Shown: positions 1 to 11,690 of the stretch, in pieces
Position numbering within the stretch: position 1 is the first letter of the stretch
How the letters are laid out: every line of letters begins with the position of its first letter
Source of the DNA: Latrodectus hesperus
Lineage: Eukaryota > Arthropoda > Arachnida > Araneae > Theridiidae
NCBI GenBank assembly: GCA_037975125.1
Contig: CM075855.1
Location: forward strand, 85,545,215 to 85,609,214
DNA length: 64,000 bases
Direction: 5' to 3'
Program-made: the position numbers and the translations under genes
Notes under the pieces: generated by a model
Database searches by the model: none
What the model saw: the letters and a program-made list of their open reading frames with translations, nothing else
What the model was told of the DNA's origin: nothing

Positions 1-2459
1 AAAAATATTTAAATTAAAATTTTTTTTAATGTATTTAAACTATTATTTTATTATAAAAACATTAATTTTTTTAACGAGTTAAGTATAGTTGTGCTTAATA
101 CAATATTAAATATTTATAGTTAAAATTTAATAAACAGTTTCGGTAATAATAGCAATGTTGTTCATGCTATTTGCCTATGAAATGAGTGCTTTCAAAAATT
201 TCTCAAATGCTTTATGAAGTGTATAATTTGACATTCGTAGAATTCGTTCAATTACGTACAGAGCTATAAAACACGAAAAAATGAATTCTTAATTCCAATG
301 ATTCGGTTTTCGTACGATATTAACGGTAGACAAATTGCATGAGGGCCATCTCTCTTTCTTTTAATTTAATCTTATGTTTTTTTTTTCTCTGCTATATTAA
401 ATCTGAGCTTAACACTTAATGAGTTGATTAAGCATTTTGAATATTCGGGGAAAATAACAAAGCAAAAATGTCCTCTATTTTCCTCACACGGGTATTGATA
501 TTTTCCTTATGAATGTGAATTTCACAATGAAAGGTATAAATAGTTTTGATTTATCCAGGTTCAGCTCAAATCAGATCCTTTTCATATTTTTAAAAGCATA
601 AAAACAATTTTAAAACTCTGACGCCATGAGGAAAAATCGAAGAGGAAACGATATTGAAATGAAATGAATTTCTTAACACACAGAACTAGTACGTTCTATT
701 ATTAGTTGACCTTGAATTGTATAGACTCAGATGTACAAGCAAATGCACACGCACGAAAACGCAAAAAAAAGTGGTAGCTGTTACAAGTTATTTGCGTTTA
801 GAGAGGTATAATTTATTTATGTTTTTCCAGTTGCGACAATAATTCTTTCGGTAAATGGAACTCTAATACAGTTAACATAATTTAGGCGGATAAAATTTTA
901 AAATTTCATGTCTTAGTTACTTTTTTCGAAAGTAGTTATATTTGATGCCTATTTTTTTGTTCATAAAAACCTATTCAATGTAAAAATTTAAAACAGCAAA
1001 GCAAATAAACGTGTTTAGCGCGACTCGAACCATATAATTTTCCAAATAAAATAATGAAATTTTTTTCCAATACAAAGGACATAAATAATTGAAATATTTT
1101 CAAAATATATATGCGTTTGTCTACGATATGTATGCCAAGAGTTGACGTCTAAATTACTCCGAAACCATAGCCTTTAAATTAAACAAAAAATTAAAGTATT
1201 ATTTTATTTATTTACTTTTTGACTACGGCTTCATATACAGAAAAAATTGAGCTAAGATTTAGTCTAATGTTTCAAAATTAAAAGATAAAAAAGTAAAAGA
1301 AAATAGCAGCATTAGATAAAAAGTTTTAGACTTAAACATTTTTACGTGAAAAATGCTTAAAAGTGAAATAAGAGACACGCTGGCGCCAGAATATAGATTA
1401 CTACATGGGAAAAACTCAGTAGTTGACATTTCAAGAGATAAAATAACACTTAACCCACTAAAAGCAATCCTTACTGGATTAAAAGAATGAGAAATATATT
1501 TTAAAGAAAAGAATGATTGAGAGTAAAAAGTAACGTTTACAGTTCCGAAAAATAAAGTGGACTTTCTATTTATAGAATCTTTATAAAAAAATTTATATTT
1601 TTACAGAAGAAATATTGTTTCGTAAAAAATCATAACTGGAAAGCATATATAGTATATATGGAAATGAATTAATATTGCAATCTTAATATAATTTAAACGA
1701 GTTTTTAAACTGAAACTTAGAAAATAGCGTACAAATTAATGCTGCTCTCTAATTTTCTTAAAAAAATCACCCAAAATTTATATTATTAGTAATGGCATAA
1801 AAGTAAATATAATTTAATAACAAATAATTTTATATATTACATTAACAAATATATAATTTATTTAATTAAGTAATGCATGTCTATATTTATTTACAAAACA
1901 TTAATTAAGTTCAATCATTCTTTAATAAGACATTCAGAAAAAAATATTTTTAAATGTCAAAAAATATTTTATTTTTTATCATTTAATTTTGATGGAAGAA
2001 TTTTCTGAGCAAACATTTTTAAATGTAATCAAATAACTAGATATTTATTAAATTAAAAAAAATCAATTATATTCCTCATCCTTTTGTTTTTTTTAGTGAA
2101 TCTGAAAACATTAGCTTGAAATTTTTTCAAAACTTAAAATCGTATTTTGTGAAGATAACAAAGTTTATCTATAAAAGCATTAAAATAATTTTCTAAAACA
2201 TTTTGTTACTATAAGTCGAATTTGGAATACATATTAGATTATTTAGTTAATAATTATCATATAAAATTATCAATTATCAAATATGTTATAAAATTTAATC
2301 AACCTATAAAAACAGTGAAAAAGTGTGAAAACTAATGAAAAAAATGAAACTTGGTATGTACAGAAAAAAATACTTTATAAAGAAAAAAAAAATGCTCACC
2401 TAAATTAATGGAAAATCCCAACATGTAAAAACAGTGTAGACAAAAAAACATTTAATTAG
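1..2459. other. AT-rich noncoding DNA, no gene seen
   Basis: Strongly A+T-rich sequence with many homopolymer runs and stop codons in all frames. I see no reading frame of convincing composition, no tRNA-like box pair and no tandem array. It could be intergenic or intronic. Confidence 0.6.
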
Positions 2460-2760
2460 CGGTGACAGTGAAAAATTTTCAAGAGTGGCCAGTCGCCGGA
2501 GAGAACAGTTATGTTATGGCGCAAGCTTAGGCTAATCGTCCACAGAGGGCGTTGATGCGAGGGAAAGAAAAGATAATGCCAGGTTCATTTAGCAGTTTTA
2601 CTAAGCAGTCGTAAACAAAAGGGATGTGAAAGGGATGCAGTTGAAATGCGATTTTTATCGTCTGGAATGAAAAGGAGCAGACGATAAAGGGACGAAAAGC
2701 GTTTTGTAGGTGTTTGGAATTACAATCGAGAACAGCGAAGTATTTAACGTCAAGGAATTA
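2460..2760. promoter_or_regulatory. GC-richer island with a CTCF-like motif
   Basis: This block is visibly richer in G and C than its surroundings and has no reading frame. It holds CCACAGAGGGCG at 2540-2551, which resembles the core of the CTCF motif, and short near-repeats such as gggatg (2620s-2630s). A regulatory role is inference from base composition and one motif; it could equally be an old, unrecognised repeat. Confidence 0.25.
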
Positions 2761-3394
2761 TAGCAGCACTGAAAATTTCCTTCTTCAATAAAAGAGCAAA
2801 TACGATTTTTTAATCACTTTATTAATAAAAAGTGGAAAAATGCTCTAATAACATTTTTTATTTAAAAATATCAATTCCTTGCTTTTTTTTAAAACAAAAA
2901 CTTGCAAATTATTAAATATTTTAAAATAATGCAGAGAAATGCTTATACATCACACTTTGTTCATTTTGTATCTAAAATATTCTAAAATGAAATCAAAGTG
3001 TGATTATTTCTCACATAATTTTTTAAAAATGAATACTAATATCACTACTCATCCGAGTAATTTTGAAGAGAAAATTCCAGAAATCTCTAAAGTGAAATTA
3101 AATTTCACCACATTTAATGAAAATAAAGCCATTATTGATGGCAATAAAATGAAATAAAATTTTTTATCATGTAAAATACACATAATGCAATCTTCGATTA
3201 CTAACGTTCCTAAATATGTTTCACCCAACGATTACTATTAAAACAGTGAGCTTTTCCTCGTACTTAAAGTCTTAATTTTGTAATCTTAGTTCAAGTTTTC
3301 AAATGGCTTAGTTATTATGTACACTACTTTGGTCTCATGAACTATTTAATCAATGCATTTAAAACTGTTACGCATTCTTGGTTTTATAATCGTA
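2761..3394. other. AT-rich noncoding DNA
   Basis: Low-complexity AT-rich sequence. A 72-codon frame at 2939-3157 is Lys/Asn/Ile/Phe-rich, as expected of translated AT-rich DNA, and is not called a gene. Confidence 0.55.
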
Positions 3395-3560
3395 ATCGAG
3401 TTTGTCACGTGTGCTCATTTCCAGTACACGAGGAATAATTTATTTTAAAGATGAGCGAACACTTTAAAGCGGATTCCTAGCAATAGCAAATAATCCCATT
3501 TGAAGTGGGAATCGAACATCTAAACTATTAAGTGAAAGCTTGAACGGTAGTTGTTCAACA
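3395..3560 (-). repeat. SINE-1 copy, old and diverged
   Basis: On the minus strand the remnants follow the SINE-1 order: tRNA-like head with a B-box relic (complement of gtgggaatcgaac near 3506), then the body (complement of aaagcggattcc near 3467) and the tail (complement of tacacgagg near 3424). It is heavily mutated, so the ends are approximate. Confidence 0.6.
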
Positions 3561-4059
3561 TTTGATGAAGTTGTGATTTTGCTTTAGACCAGTCGAAATT
3601 TCGAAAGCTGGAAAACTATTTAAAAGAGTTCAACATCATAACTCATTACTCTTTTTAAATTTAGGAAAAGAAATAAAACTTTAAAAAATAATTAAATAAA
3701 ACAAAGTTTTTAATTAATTTGAGATAGTTATTTAACCATAATAAATCAGCAATCATAGTAGTTTATTTTAAATAAAAATAAATTTGATAACCGGTCGAAA
3801 ATAAATTTAAATCCACTGCTTTTTTTTATCGAAAAAGCATGCGTAAATCCTATTACTTTTTTTTCTTCTATATAGCAGTATTTCAATATTTTCAAAAGAT
3901 GGGTATTGTTCACAGCTCTCAGTAAATCATAAACTAGTGTCAATAAACATTCCTCCATTTTTAACGATGAAACATTTGGCGGCAAACCTACTTTACTGCG
4001 TGAAAATTATATTTTTGTGATTCAATATATAACTCCTATACACCCCTATACATAAAACC
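3561..4059. other. AT-rich noncoding DNA
   Basis: No supported feature. The 79-codon minus frame at 3985-3746 lacks any recognisable domain and has the amino-acid bias of translated AT-rich sequence. Confidence 0.5.
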
Positions 4060-4330
4060 CCGCTTTCATCGATGGCTCAACCTACCTGTCAGGCCAGCGG
4101 CGACCATGGCGTGACAACGGAAGGGAGGGGGTGGCGAATGTTGACGTTTAATGTGCCATTTCAGCAGAGTTTCCATTCGCTCTGATGGCGACAAATTTGG
4201 CGGCGGAAGTGCAGACTCCCGAAATGTAGGGCGAAAGGAGCCATTTTTACTACATAAAAGCAAGAGTTTCCTGGTGTTCGCTTCCTAACGAAAAATATGG
4301 CGAGGAGACCTTTTTAGGGTGAAACACGGG
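4060..4330. promoter_or_regulatory. GC-richer island with ETS- and YY1-type motifs
   Basis: A sharp rise in G+C and CpG against the AT-rich flanks. It contains CGGCGGAAGTG at 4201-4211 (ETS-like GGAAGT core), GATGGCGAC just before it, gagccattttt near 4239, and AAAATATGGCGAGG near 4292; the ATGGCG/GCCAT elements resemble YY1 (Drosophila Pho) sites. ETS plus YY1 sites are known for ubiquitous promoters and some enhancers. No exon is visible next to it, so whether it is a promoter, an enhancer or a decayed repeat cannot be settled here. Confidence 0.35.
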
Positions 4331-4783
4331 CGCACAGGAAACGATCGGAATCCTAAAAGGTTCAGCGAGGTATTTTATAGTAACAGAGTGAGCCTGCACT
4401 TAACTGTTTTACTGCAACTTCAAGCACGAGATGCATTAGAGCTTTTCCATGTGTATAAACGATTTTGCAGGTGGTTGTTGTCAGTTGGCACAGCACGAAC
4501 CACCATTGTTTTTTATGGACCACTTTCTAAGCAGATGAGAGAGAATCGAATAGAGTAAAATGGCTTTTCGAACAACTTTTTAAAAGAGTAGTTTGCAAAA
4601 TTAATACCGGACCAACTTGATCAAATTCCTCTTTGTAACGGAGTCATGTGGGCCCGTGAAGCTCAATACAAAGTATGATTTGTAATAAAATTCAAAAATA
4701 AGAAAGGGCAATATTTAAATCAAAGAAATGAAACTTTCTTTTGTATTGTTAATGAGCGAATTTTCCTGTTGGTTCATTGGTTG
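4331..4783. other. Noncoding DNA between island and SINE
   Basis: Moderately AT-rich sequence. The 79-codon plus frame at 4319-4558 starts inside the island and has no recognisable domain, so I do not call it. Confidence 0.45.
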
Positions 4784-4935
4784 ATTTGTTCCTTTGTGGT
4801 CAATTTTATTACATGACACTAAATCATTCGAAGCTAAAATTTAAAATGGATTCCGAAAAACTAAAAACTCACACAACCAATGTGGGAGTCGAATCCACGA
4901 ACTCTTAAATGAAAAATCATGAGTTAGCAATAAGT
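4784..4935 (-). repeat. SINE-1 copy, diverged
   Basis: Minus-strand order is a head with B-box (complement of gtgggagtcgaatccacgaac near 4881), body (complement of aaaatggattccg near 4843) and a worn tail near 4786-4805. No clear target-site duplication was found. Confidence 0.65.
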
Positions 4936-5171
4936 TTGGAAGAACTTGTCTTTCCGAGGATAAATATACCATATAAGATAATTATTAGCATTATCTCTAA
5001 TAAAAACATAGACTTGATTTTTTTTTAAATGTGATTTTCAGTTCGCCGAGTTCCAAATAAAAATGTTCCAAATCTTAACTATAACTGCTCGAAACTAATA
5101 AACTCCAGATAATTTTCTTCGAAAATAATTTAACTAATTTCCGAACAATTAACATTTTTTATGGTCGTTTT

Positions 5172-5344
5172 TTGTTTGTTTGTCGCTCAACGGTCACTTT
5201 TTGCACACGAGGGCTAATTAGACCGGGACCTACGGTTTAAAGTGGATTCCGAACCGCTACAAACATCCATGCCCAAGGTGGGATTCGAACCCACGAACTG
5301 TTGAACCGAAAGCAAGAGCGCTAACCATTCGGGTGCCAGCTCGT
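5172..5344 (-). repeat. SINE-1 copy, nearly full length and young
   Basis: One of the best-preserved copies. Reading the minus strand, the head starts near 5344 with gagctggcacccgaatggtt (A-box-like), followed by the B box gggttcgaatccc near 5290, the conserved body with ggattccgaaccgctac in complement, and the tail ending gcgacaaacaaac. The order of A box, B box, unrelated body and short tail is that of a tRNA-derived, LINE-mobilised SINE. No convincing target-site duplication was found. Confidence 0.85.
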
Positions 5345-5861
5345 CTTTTACTGTCGTTCCTTTTTTCCTTTATTTTGTTTAATTTGTATGAAAATAATAT
5401 TTTATAAAAGTTTTCCAGTTTTTTCTTGTCCTCTTTCTTACACAACATTTTTGATGAACAATAACTGATATTTCGTTAAGGGAACAACGCCAATATTCGA
5501 CCATGGCGCGGCGACGGCGGTTCAATCAACGCGCCAAATCTATTCCTAAATTCCCATCCTCAACACACATTCTTCGATGTTTAACTTTTTAGCCAATCTG
5601 AACTCTTAATGCGTGTGTGAAGCATTTTTTTTATCAACTCGAAGTTTATTTACCTGCATAAAGCAAGAAAATATGTTCATTAGTTTCAAAAAATCGAATA
5701 CATATGAATAAAACAGTTTAAAAAATATAGAGAATAATTAATTTTCCCGAAATGTGATTTATTTGAACGCTTTATTAAATAAACTGTATTGAACATATTC
5801 TATTAGCCCTAACCTTGTAAAAGATACATTAAAAAGTAAAAATTTGACCAATTGCTTTATT
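5345..5861. other. Noncoding DNA with a small GC-rich patch
   Basis: Mostly AT-rich. A patch at about 5490-5545 is GC-rich and contains ATGGCGCGGCGACGGCGG, again with an ATGGCG element like those at 4.2 and 24.15 kb. No gene is seen. Confidence 0.4.
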
Positions 5862-5869
5862 ATATCATT

Positions 5870-6094
5870 TAAACTGGTGTGGCGTGGATGTGGAGAGGAG
5901 GGTGCCAGCTCAGGTGTGGCCTCGTCACCTGACCGTGGTTTAAAATTACGAGGCACCTTAAAAAGAGCAAAGTCGTACTTTCACCTTCGTGGTGCTCTGA
6001 TCCAAACGAAAGACGAAAAAAAACTATTGACTTAATTCGCACAGCCAAAGGCATAGCGAGCTTGGCTTGTCCAAGTGTCATAAGCAACAACAAC
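5870..6094 (+). repeat. SINE-2 copy with GGTGCC-type tRNA-like head
   Basis: The head (about 5900-5960) runs GGGTGCC ... GGCACC, so the two ends can pair as an acceptor-like stem. Inside are an A-box-like TGCCAGCTCAGGTG and a worn B box (GGTTTAAAATTACG). The 3' module that follows (about 5965-6090: agagcaaagtcgtac, acgaaagacg, ggcttgtccaagtgtca, then caacaacaac) is shared with the copies at 54.3 and 22.5 kb, which have different heads. Short flanking repeats atatcatt (5862-5869 and 6095-6102) look like the target-site duplication, and a poly(A)-like run follows. The 65- and 75-codon frames here are by-products of the repeat. Confidence 0.75.
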
Positions 6095-6109
6095 ATATCA
6101 TTAAAAAAA

Positions 6110-7530
6110 AAAAAAACGATTCTGCGAATTTAAATATAAATTTAAATCAAGTGGTTATAAATGTAGCTTCATTTGACTTTTATATGTAAAAAGCATTTAA
6201 ATTACTTCAATTTTTTTTAAAATTATTATCTTAATCGTTATCCTAATGTTCTTAAATACTTTCGACAATTCTGTAAAACATTCTTATAAAAACTTTACTT
6301 TAACATAAGAGAAAGATTAAACATTTTCAAAATTATTTCCACGTGCATCAACAAGACAAAATTCATTTTAATGCAATTTTTTTATATACATCTCTTCTCA
6401 TTGTTTCAAAACCAAGGAAGGAACAATTGTTTACATTATTTTACATAAGGTATCGCAAACATTGTTTTCTGTGTAAACATACGTTGAGGTCAGCAGAAAG
6501 AATTTGTATTGGATTTTCAAATAATTACGCTATGTTTATAATAAATAGATTTGAAATGTATCAAATGTTCTGGAGGCAATTCAATTCTTATTAAACAAAG
6601 ACTAAAAGCTATTACATCAAGAAAATGCAAAACACATCAATTACAACATTAATAGTATTCTTTAAAATAAACAGGACTACGTGTTCTTTCCACATTGTTA
6701 ATTATAAAAATGAAATACCTTATAGAAAATTGTATGTAAGCTACAGCACAAAAGCTACCAAGAAGAAAGAGAAGTCGACGGTATTTAATGAAACATGTCC
6801 CGCAAACAAAACATAAGTTATCCTTAACATGTCGTCGTGCAGGCAAAAGAAAAAAGTCCAATTGGCGAAATGGTTCATCATAAAGATTCTTCTTGAGTCA
6901 ATATTGCCTTCGTTTGGGACCACAAAAAGTATGCTTCTTTTGCACAAAATCATTACGACGTTTGAAAAGGGGGAAAAAAATTTCAAAAGTTCCGTTCGGC
7001 TTTTAGAAAACACTAACTGGTTCAGATATGAAATCAATAAAAACTAATTTTTTTTTAGGTCTTTCATTCTACATCTTCAGAGCACGCAAGTTTAAAAAAA
7101 AATTGATTTGAGCGCCACATTTCCTTTTCCCATTAACTGGATTCAAAGATCAATGCATTGACTTTCAGAACTCTTAAATCGAGATATTGTTCAAAAGCTT
7201 GGAGAAATTTTAAATAAAAATTTCATGATTTGAAAATAAATCGAAATTGAGTGTGATTTATTACTAGGAATTTACGTAAAAAAATTAAATAGATGAATGG
7301 AATGGATAAAACTTTGATTGCATACTGAATTATATTGGGTGGAAAATAAATTATGACATATTGGTTTTGAATATTACTTTTTAAGAAATTTTGCAAAAAT
7401 TCCCACTTTATAAGATTTTAAAAGAAATGAAAATTTCTATCTCATGCATAAATTTTAATATGTAAATTATTCCTCAAATTGGAATTCGGGAAAAGATTTA
7501 GAAATGAGAATATAAAATAATCACATTTTT
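6110..7530. other. AT-rich noncoding DNA with overlapping small frames
   Basis: Several 63-98-codon frames overlap on both strands between 6343 and 7047. They overlap one another in opposite directions, have no recognisable domain, and are rich in Phe/Lys/Ile/Asn. The best plus-strand candidates (6343-6594 and 6829-7047) might be exon fragments, but I see no splice-site pairs supporting that. Confidence 0.45.
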
Positions 7531-7538
7531 TTGATTAG

Positions 7539-7716
7539 TTAAGTTGCTCTGTTGCTCAACGATCATTTATTGCACACGAGGGCTAATTAAACCAATAGTT
7601 ACGGTTTAAATGGATCCCGAACCACAACAAACATCCATGTTGAGGTGGGATTCGAACCTACGATTTGTTGAATTGAAGGCAAGACCGCTAACCACTCGGT
7701 AGCAAGCTCGATGCTC
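7539..7716 (-). repeat. SINE-1 copy with short target-site duplication
   Basis: Full-length but somewhat mutated. The minus-strand head begins gagcttgctaccgagtgg (near 7710), the B box is the complement of gggattcgaacc near 7647, and the tail is the complement of gttgctcaacgatca near 7551. The 8-bp repeat ttgattag flanks it at 7531-7538 and 7717-7724. Confidence 0.8.
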
Positions 7717-7724
7717 TTGATTAG

Positions 7725-8750
7725 ATATAATTTTATTTAGTAAAGCATTGAAAAGTTAAAAAAATACTTTGATGGGCATAGAAAGAAAGTATTCCTTAAA
7801 AACTCTTCAGTTAATATTTATGATTATTTATTTGAAATAATTTCATTTAAATATACCATAAAGACACAAGATTCACTGGATTCCCAAATGAATTTGTTAA
7901 AATCTGTTCAAACTAAAGAATAAAGTTCATTTTAATTACTGCGCAAATCATCATTTTGAAATTTTTATGGAGACGTAAATGAAAAGAAACTAAATTATAT
8001 AGATGCAAAATTTTAATATTCAACAGTCTTTGTTATTATAATGGTTATTACATTAATTTACCGATGTTGGTTTGATCCCGTTTTAAATATGAGGGCATAG
8101 ACATAGACATACGCAATGGAACACCTGGTCTGTACCTTAGGTTATCAGGTATAGCTCCATCACGTAATACATCTGGTGTGACAGAATTGTCACGAAATTT
8201 GATAACAAAATTGAATTTCAATAGGTCTCTAATATTTGAAATTAATAATTTGACAGAAATATAACATCAACAACAAAACATTTACAAAATTTTACCTATG
8301 GGCGATGACATGAGTTAAATATTGCTATAAAATTGTGAAGATAGATTATCCTAACACTCCAAGTGACTCTGGTAAAGATACAAATTAATTATCTTGATGA
8401 TGGTCATAGCAGACGATATAAGTAGTTTATAACACAAATATGCAAGCAATATAATTAAGTTTAAGTAGAAGAGTATAAAAAGAGCAAATAACTGGGACAG
8501 AGAGAGATTTTCAATAAGTACAAGTAACTCTCTCATGCTTTAACTGGGTCCTTTAATGTAACATTGCATTTTTCGCAATACCAAAGGACTACATTGTCTA
8601 CACGCAGATAGTTAAGATTACATATGCATGAATGGTATCCTATTGAACATTTAACATTTGCTGTAGGTGATAAACTGTAGAATATTTAAAGTATAACAGA
8701 TTACAGTCTGCTGATTCAGTTAATATTTTGCAGCTGTTCAGTCTGTGCAC
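7725..8750. other. AT-rich noncoding DNA
   Basis: No supported gene or repeat. The minus frame at 8536-8351 is Leu/Ile-rich and could be read as one hydrophobic helix, but it has no other support. Confidence 0.5.
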
Positions 8751-8751
8751 T

Positions 8752-8866
8752 GTAATATGAGGGCATATTGGATCGGCACCTACAATTTAAAGTGGATTCC
8801 AAACCGCCATGTCCCAAGTGGGAATCGAATCGAATAACTATTGAACCGAAGGCTACTAGCTTGATT
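8752..8866 (-). repeat. SINE-1 copy, tail missing
   Basis: Complement of ttaaagtggattccaaaccgc (body, near 8790), of cccaagtgggaatcgaat (B box region, near 8815) and of attgaaccgaaggct (head, near 8840) are recognisable. The A-box end and the 3' tail are worn away. Confidence 0.65.
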
Positions 8867-8924
8867 TAACACTTGCTCGAGTAATTAAACGATAAATACT
8901 TATGTGTAGTCTAGTTTGTTAAAG

Positions 8925-9115
8925 CATTCGTTCTCGTTACCGGAATTCAGCGAGTTCGAATCCCGACCCAATCGAAAATCCGTCGTGTTCGCTAGCGGCG
9001 GCTGGGACATGTTAAGTACGCCGTGGTCGCAATGCCCTCCATGTGAAATGATACCGCTGGGTATGACAGACCGGGGGTCTTCCGCTGGGTCCACTCTTTC
9101 GGGGATATGATTGTA
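8925..9115 (+). repeat. SINE-3 copy
   Basis: The plus strand reads gcattcgttctcgttaccgg, then a B-box-like gagttcgaatcccgac (near 8949), then a GC-rich body containing atccgtcgtgttcgc and gccgtggtcgcaatgcc. The same order recurs on the minus strand at 15.4-15.6 kb, which defines a dispersed family. The paired 64-codon frames on both strands here are by-products of its higher GC content. Confidence 0.6.
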
Positions 9116-10497
9116 TACTCACTGGATAGCTCATTAGATAAGGCTCCATCCTTTCCGCCAATCAGGTATTATGTGACGACAATTGCACACGATAGAAAGT
9201 TCTATTTATATGGAATAAAAGAAGGAAAATACATTTCAGACTTGCAAAAAGTGACTAAAAACCATGGCATCTTATACAAGACAATTCGGTTTGTTTATAT
9301 AGCTAGATAAATAAAAATTATTCATCGTAATAATAACTTATCATTAATTGAATAAAATATTATTATTAATCTTATTAACCGTCAAATAATTTAATGCAAA
9401 GAAAAACTATGTGAGTTAAGAAATTCAGGTAGTCACGATATGTTTTTAGAAACTTAACTGTACATTAAATTTTTTTTAAAAAGGAAATTCAAAAGTTTCG
9501 AAATAAAGCAAGAAATGCATACGACAAAAATGTTTGATTCATTTGGATGCCTCATTATCTTCCCCTTTCAATATTCAGTTATATTTACTTTCATTTCATG
9601 GCGTTTAGAATAGCGAGTCATCTTTTTAAAGTATTGCCTTTCAAAATCTCACGACACGTGCTTGAAATACCACGTTTCAAACAGGTTTGAAATGCCAATA
9701 GTTTCGCACATAGTGTTAGTTACGTAAACGGTATTGAGAAGCACTTTTAGATCAAAATATTTCTTTATACTGTCTTAGGAATATTATTCGGATTGTAAAG
9801 ATATTTCACATTTATTTATTTATTTCGAAAAGAGAAATATAATCACTATGCATCATTAACGTACTCTTTCCAAATTGAAATAATTATTTTAAACTTTGAC
9901 TCATGCAGTACATTGAATATTGAATAATTATGTGAGGTTTTGATTGTAAAAATCTAGTTGTGCAAGGCAAAAGCAACAACTACACAGGGGATATCCACAA
10001 GTATGACCTAAATACTCATTTCATTATTTTCACTTCTACACTTTTCTTGTAAGCCAAACGGAATCTCCCCCTTTTACAATTATGCAGCATTTCTGATTAT
10101 TTCCCCAGTTAATTTTTTCAAACTGCATCAATGGAAAGCTAATTATTATTTTTTTATATTAAAAATAATGGTACATTCATTTTCAAGAAAATACAGCGCA
10201 ATGTCTATAAAATTATTTTTAGGTTAATATATTTAATATAACATACATGAAGAAACTGCGTCCACTATTATAACTTGGGTTTGTTGAATTCTGAACCATC
10301 AAATTCTTACAAACAAATTGTACATTATGTATAAATAGCTACCATTGATTAGTTTAATTATTTATTACATAAAAAATAAAAAGTAACTGACAAAAGTTTG
10401 AAAACAAAATGGAAGAAAAACATTTTTTTCTTAGGGTTCAAAATGGCGAGAGAATGTTTCGAAACAAAGTTTTAGGGGAATTAAATATATTCAGAGT
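9116..10497. other. AT-rich noncoding DNA
   Basis: No supported feature. The 67-codon frame at 9107-9310 begins in the SINE-3 copy and has no recognisable domain. Confidence 0.5.
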
Positions 10498-10665
10498 CTG
10501 ACTAAGGCAGGGAGATACGGGGCAGTTGCCCCAGCTTTATATCAGAGAGGCCCCCAAATCGAATAGAAAGTTTGTTGTCGTGAAGCACAGGCACCCCCTC
10601 CCCAAAGAAATTTTTGTCATGAACCCTAATTAGGGTAAATCGGGCCCTGTGTGTGAATATTTTGT
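10498..10665 (+). repeat. R4 dispersed repeat copy 1
   Basis: The string gactaaggcagggagatacg, then ggcagttgcccc, then atatcagagaggcccccaaatc, then a worn stretch with agaaatttttgtcatgaacccta, matches in order the copy at 52.3 kb. Two copies on the same strand establish a dispersed repeat of about 170-190 bp. No A/B box is evident, so its class is unknown. Confidence 0.6.
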
Positions 10666-10839
10666 AAAACTGGGCCTACCTCTAAAAAAATATAAAAATA
10701 AATGAAACAAAAATGGAATTAAATTTAAAACTAGATGCACATAAAATATTAAATCTTTTCCCCTCTCCCAAACATGGCCATGTAGTAAAATTCCCCATCA
10801 TCGTAAAACTAAAGACAATTTCACGACTGTTTCATCTAC

Positions 10840-11115
10840 TCCGGAAGGAATGAATTCCAGAAAACAGGGAGAATTAGTCTCGAGAGCAGGACGATGCCGA
10901 CCTTGCAAGAACAATCTTTACGAATGCATAAGCCTGATTCTCCCCACTGAAAACAGAAAATCCCTAAAGACGAATGTTGTGTGTGTGCAAAAGGGGAAAG
11001 ATAGCGATGTAAGAAAGGCAACGCCCAATAGGAAGTTTGGGGCTCGCTCCAATCGATACACACCACTGCCAGGGGGTTGGGGCGTTTGACAAGTGGTACA
11101 GTTTGCCGCCACACC
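10840..11115. promoter_or_regulatory. GC-richer island, function unknown
   Basis: A GC-richer, CpG-containing block with overlapping 71-92-codon frames on both strands, none with a recognisable domain. It includes the motif-like strings tcgctccaatcgat (inverted ATTGG/CCAAT and ATCGAT, near 11045) and tactccggaagg (GGAAG core, near 10837). It could be regulatory or an old, unrecognised repeat. Confidence 0.25.
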
Positions 11116-11534
11116 CTTATTTACGCTAACCAATTTAGTTTTCTTTCTTGTTTTATTGAATAATGAGCTAATTTCGAAATCTGTGAAGTAATACTGCTAA
11201 ATTCAAAATGTCAAAGAAAATGTCAATATAATTAACAAAAAGATCTTTCTTGCAAAGTTAATATGAGGTTAACGAAAATATTGTATAAGCACTTCAAAAT
11301 AAAGGAATTGGCAAAAGACGCACGCTATTTGATTTCAAGTATATTTCGAGAAAACCATGAGCATATGCTTGTACTCTCAAGGAATTTTGTGAATTAGCTA
11401 AATTCTTTTGCTATAGGATATAAATACACAAGGAAAAATCGATTTTCTATTTTTATTTTATAATATTGCAATTAATATGCCTAAATGTTTTGAGAAAACC
11501 TTATATTTTATTCTCATATAATACTAGTGGCTTC
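11116..11534. other. AT-rich noncoding DNA
   Basis: No supported feature. Confidence 0.5.
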
Positions 11535-11690
11535 TCTGTACACGAGGACTAACTCAACTGGAACTTAAGAGTTTAAAATAAATATAAATTCAGAAGCATT
11601 ACAAACAACCAAAACCTAAATAAGATTCGAACCCACGAACTAATGAAGTGAAGCACAGAATGTTAACCATATAATCACGATGTACCAATT
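11535..11690 (-). repeat. SINE-1 copy, diverged
   Basis: Complement of tacacgaggactaactcaac (tail, near 11539), of aagattcgaacccacgaact (B box, near 11622) and of gttaaccatataatcacgatg (A-box side, near 11661) keep the SINE-1 order. Confidence 0.7.

Noticed and set aside
2939..3157. 72-codon plus frame as a small gene
   Set aside because: Lys/Asn/Phe/Ile-rich translation typical of AT-rich noncoding DNA, with no domain or regulatory context.
6343..7047. Cluster of small genes
   Set aside because: Frames of 63-98 codons overlap on opposite strands with AT-driven amino-acid bias and no domain, start context or splice support.
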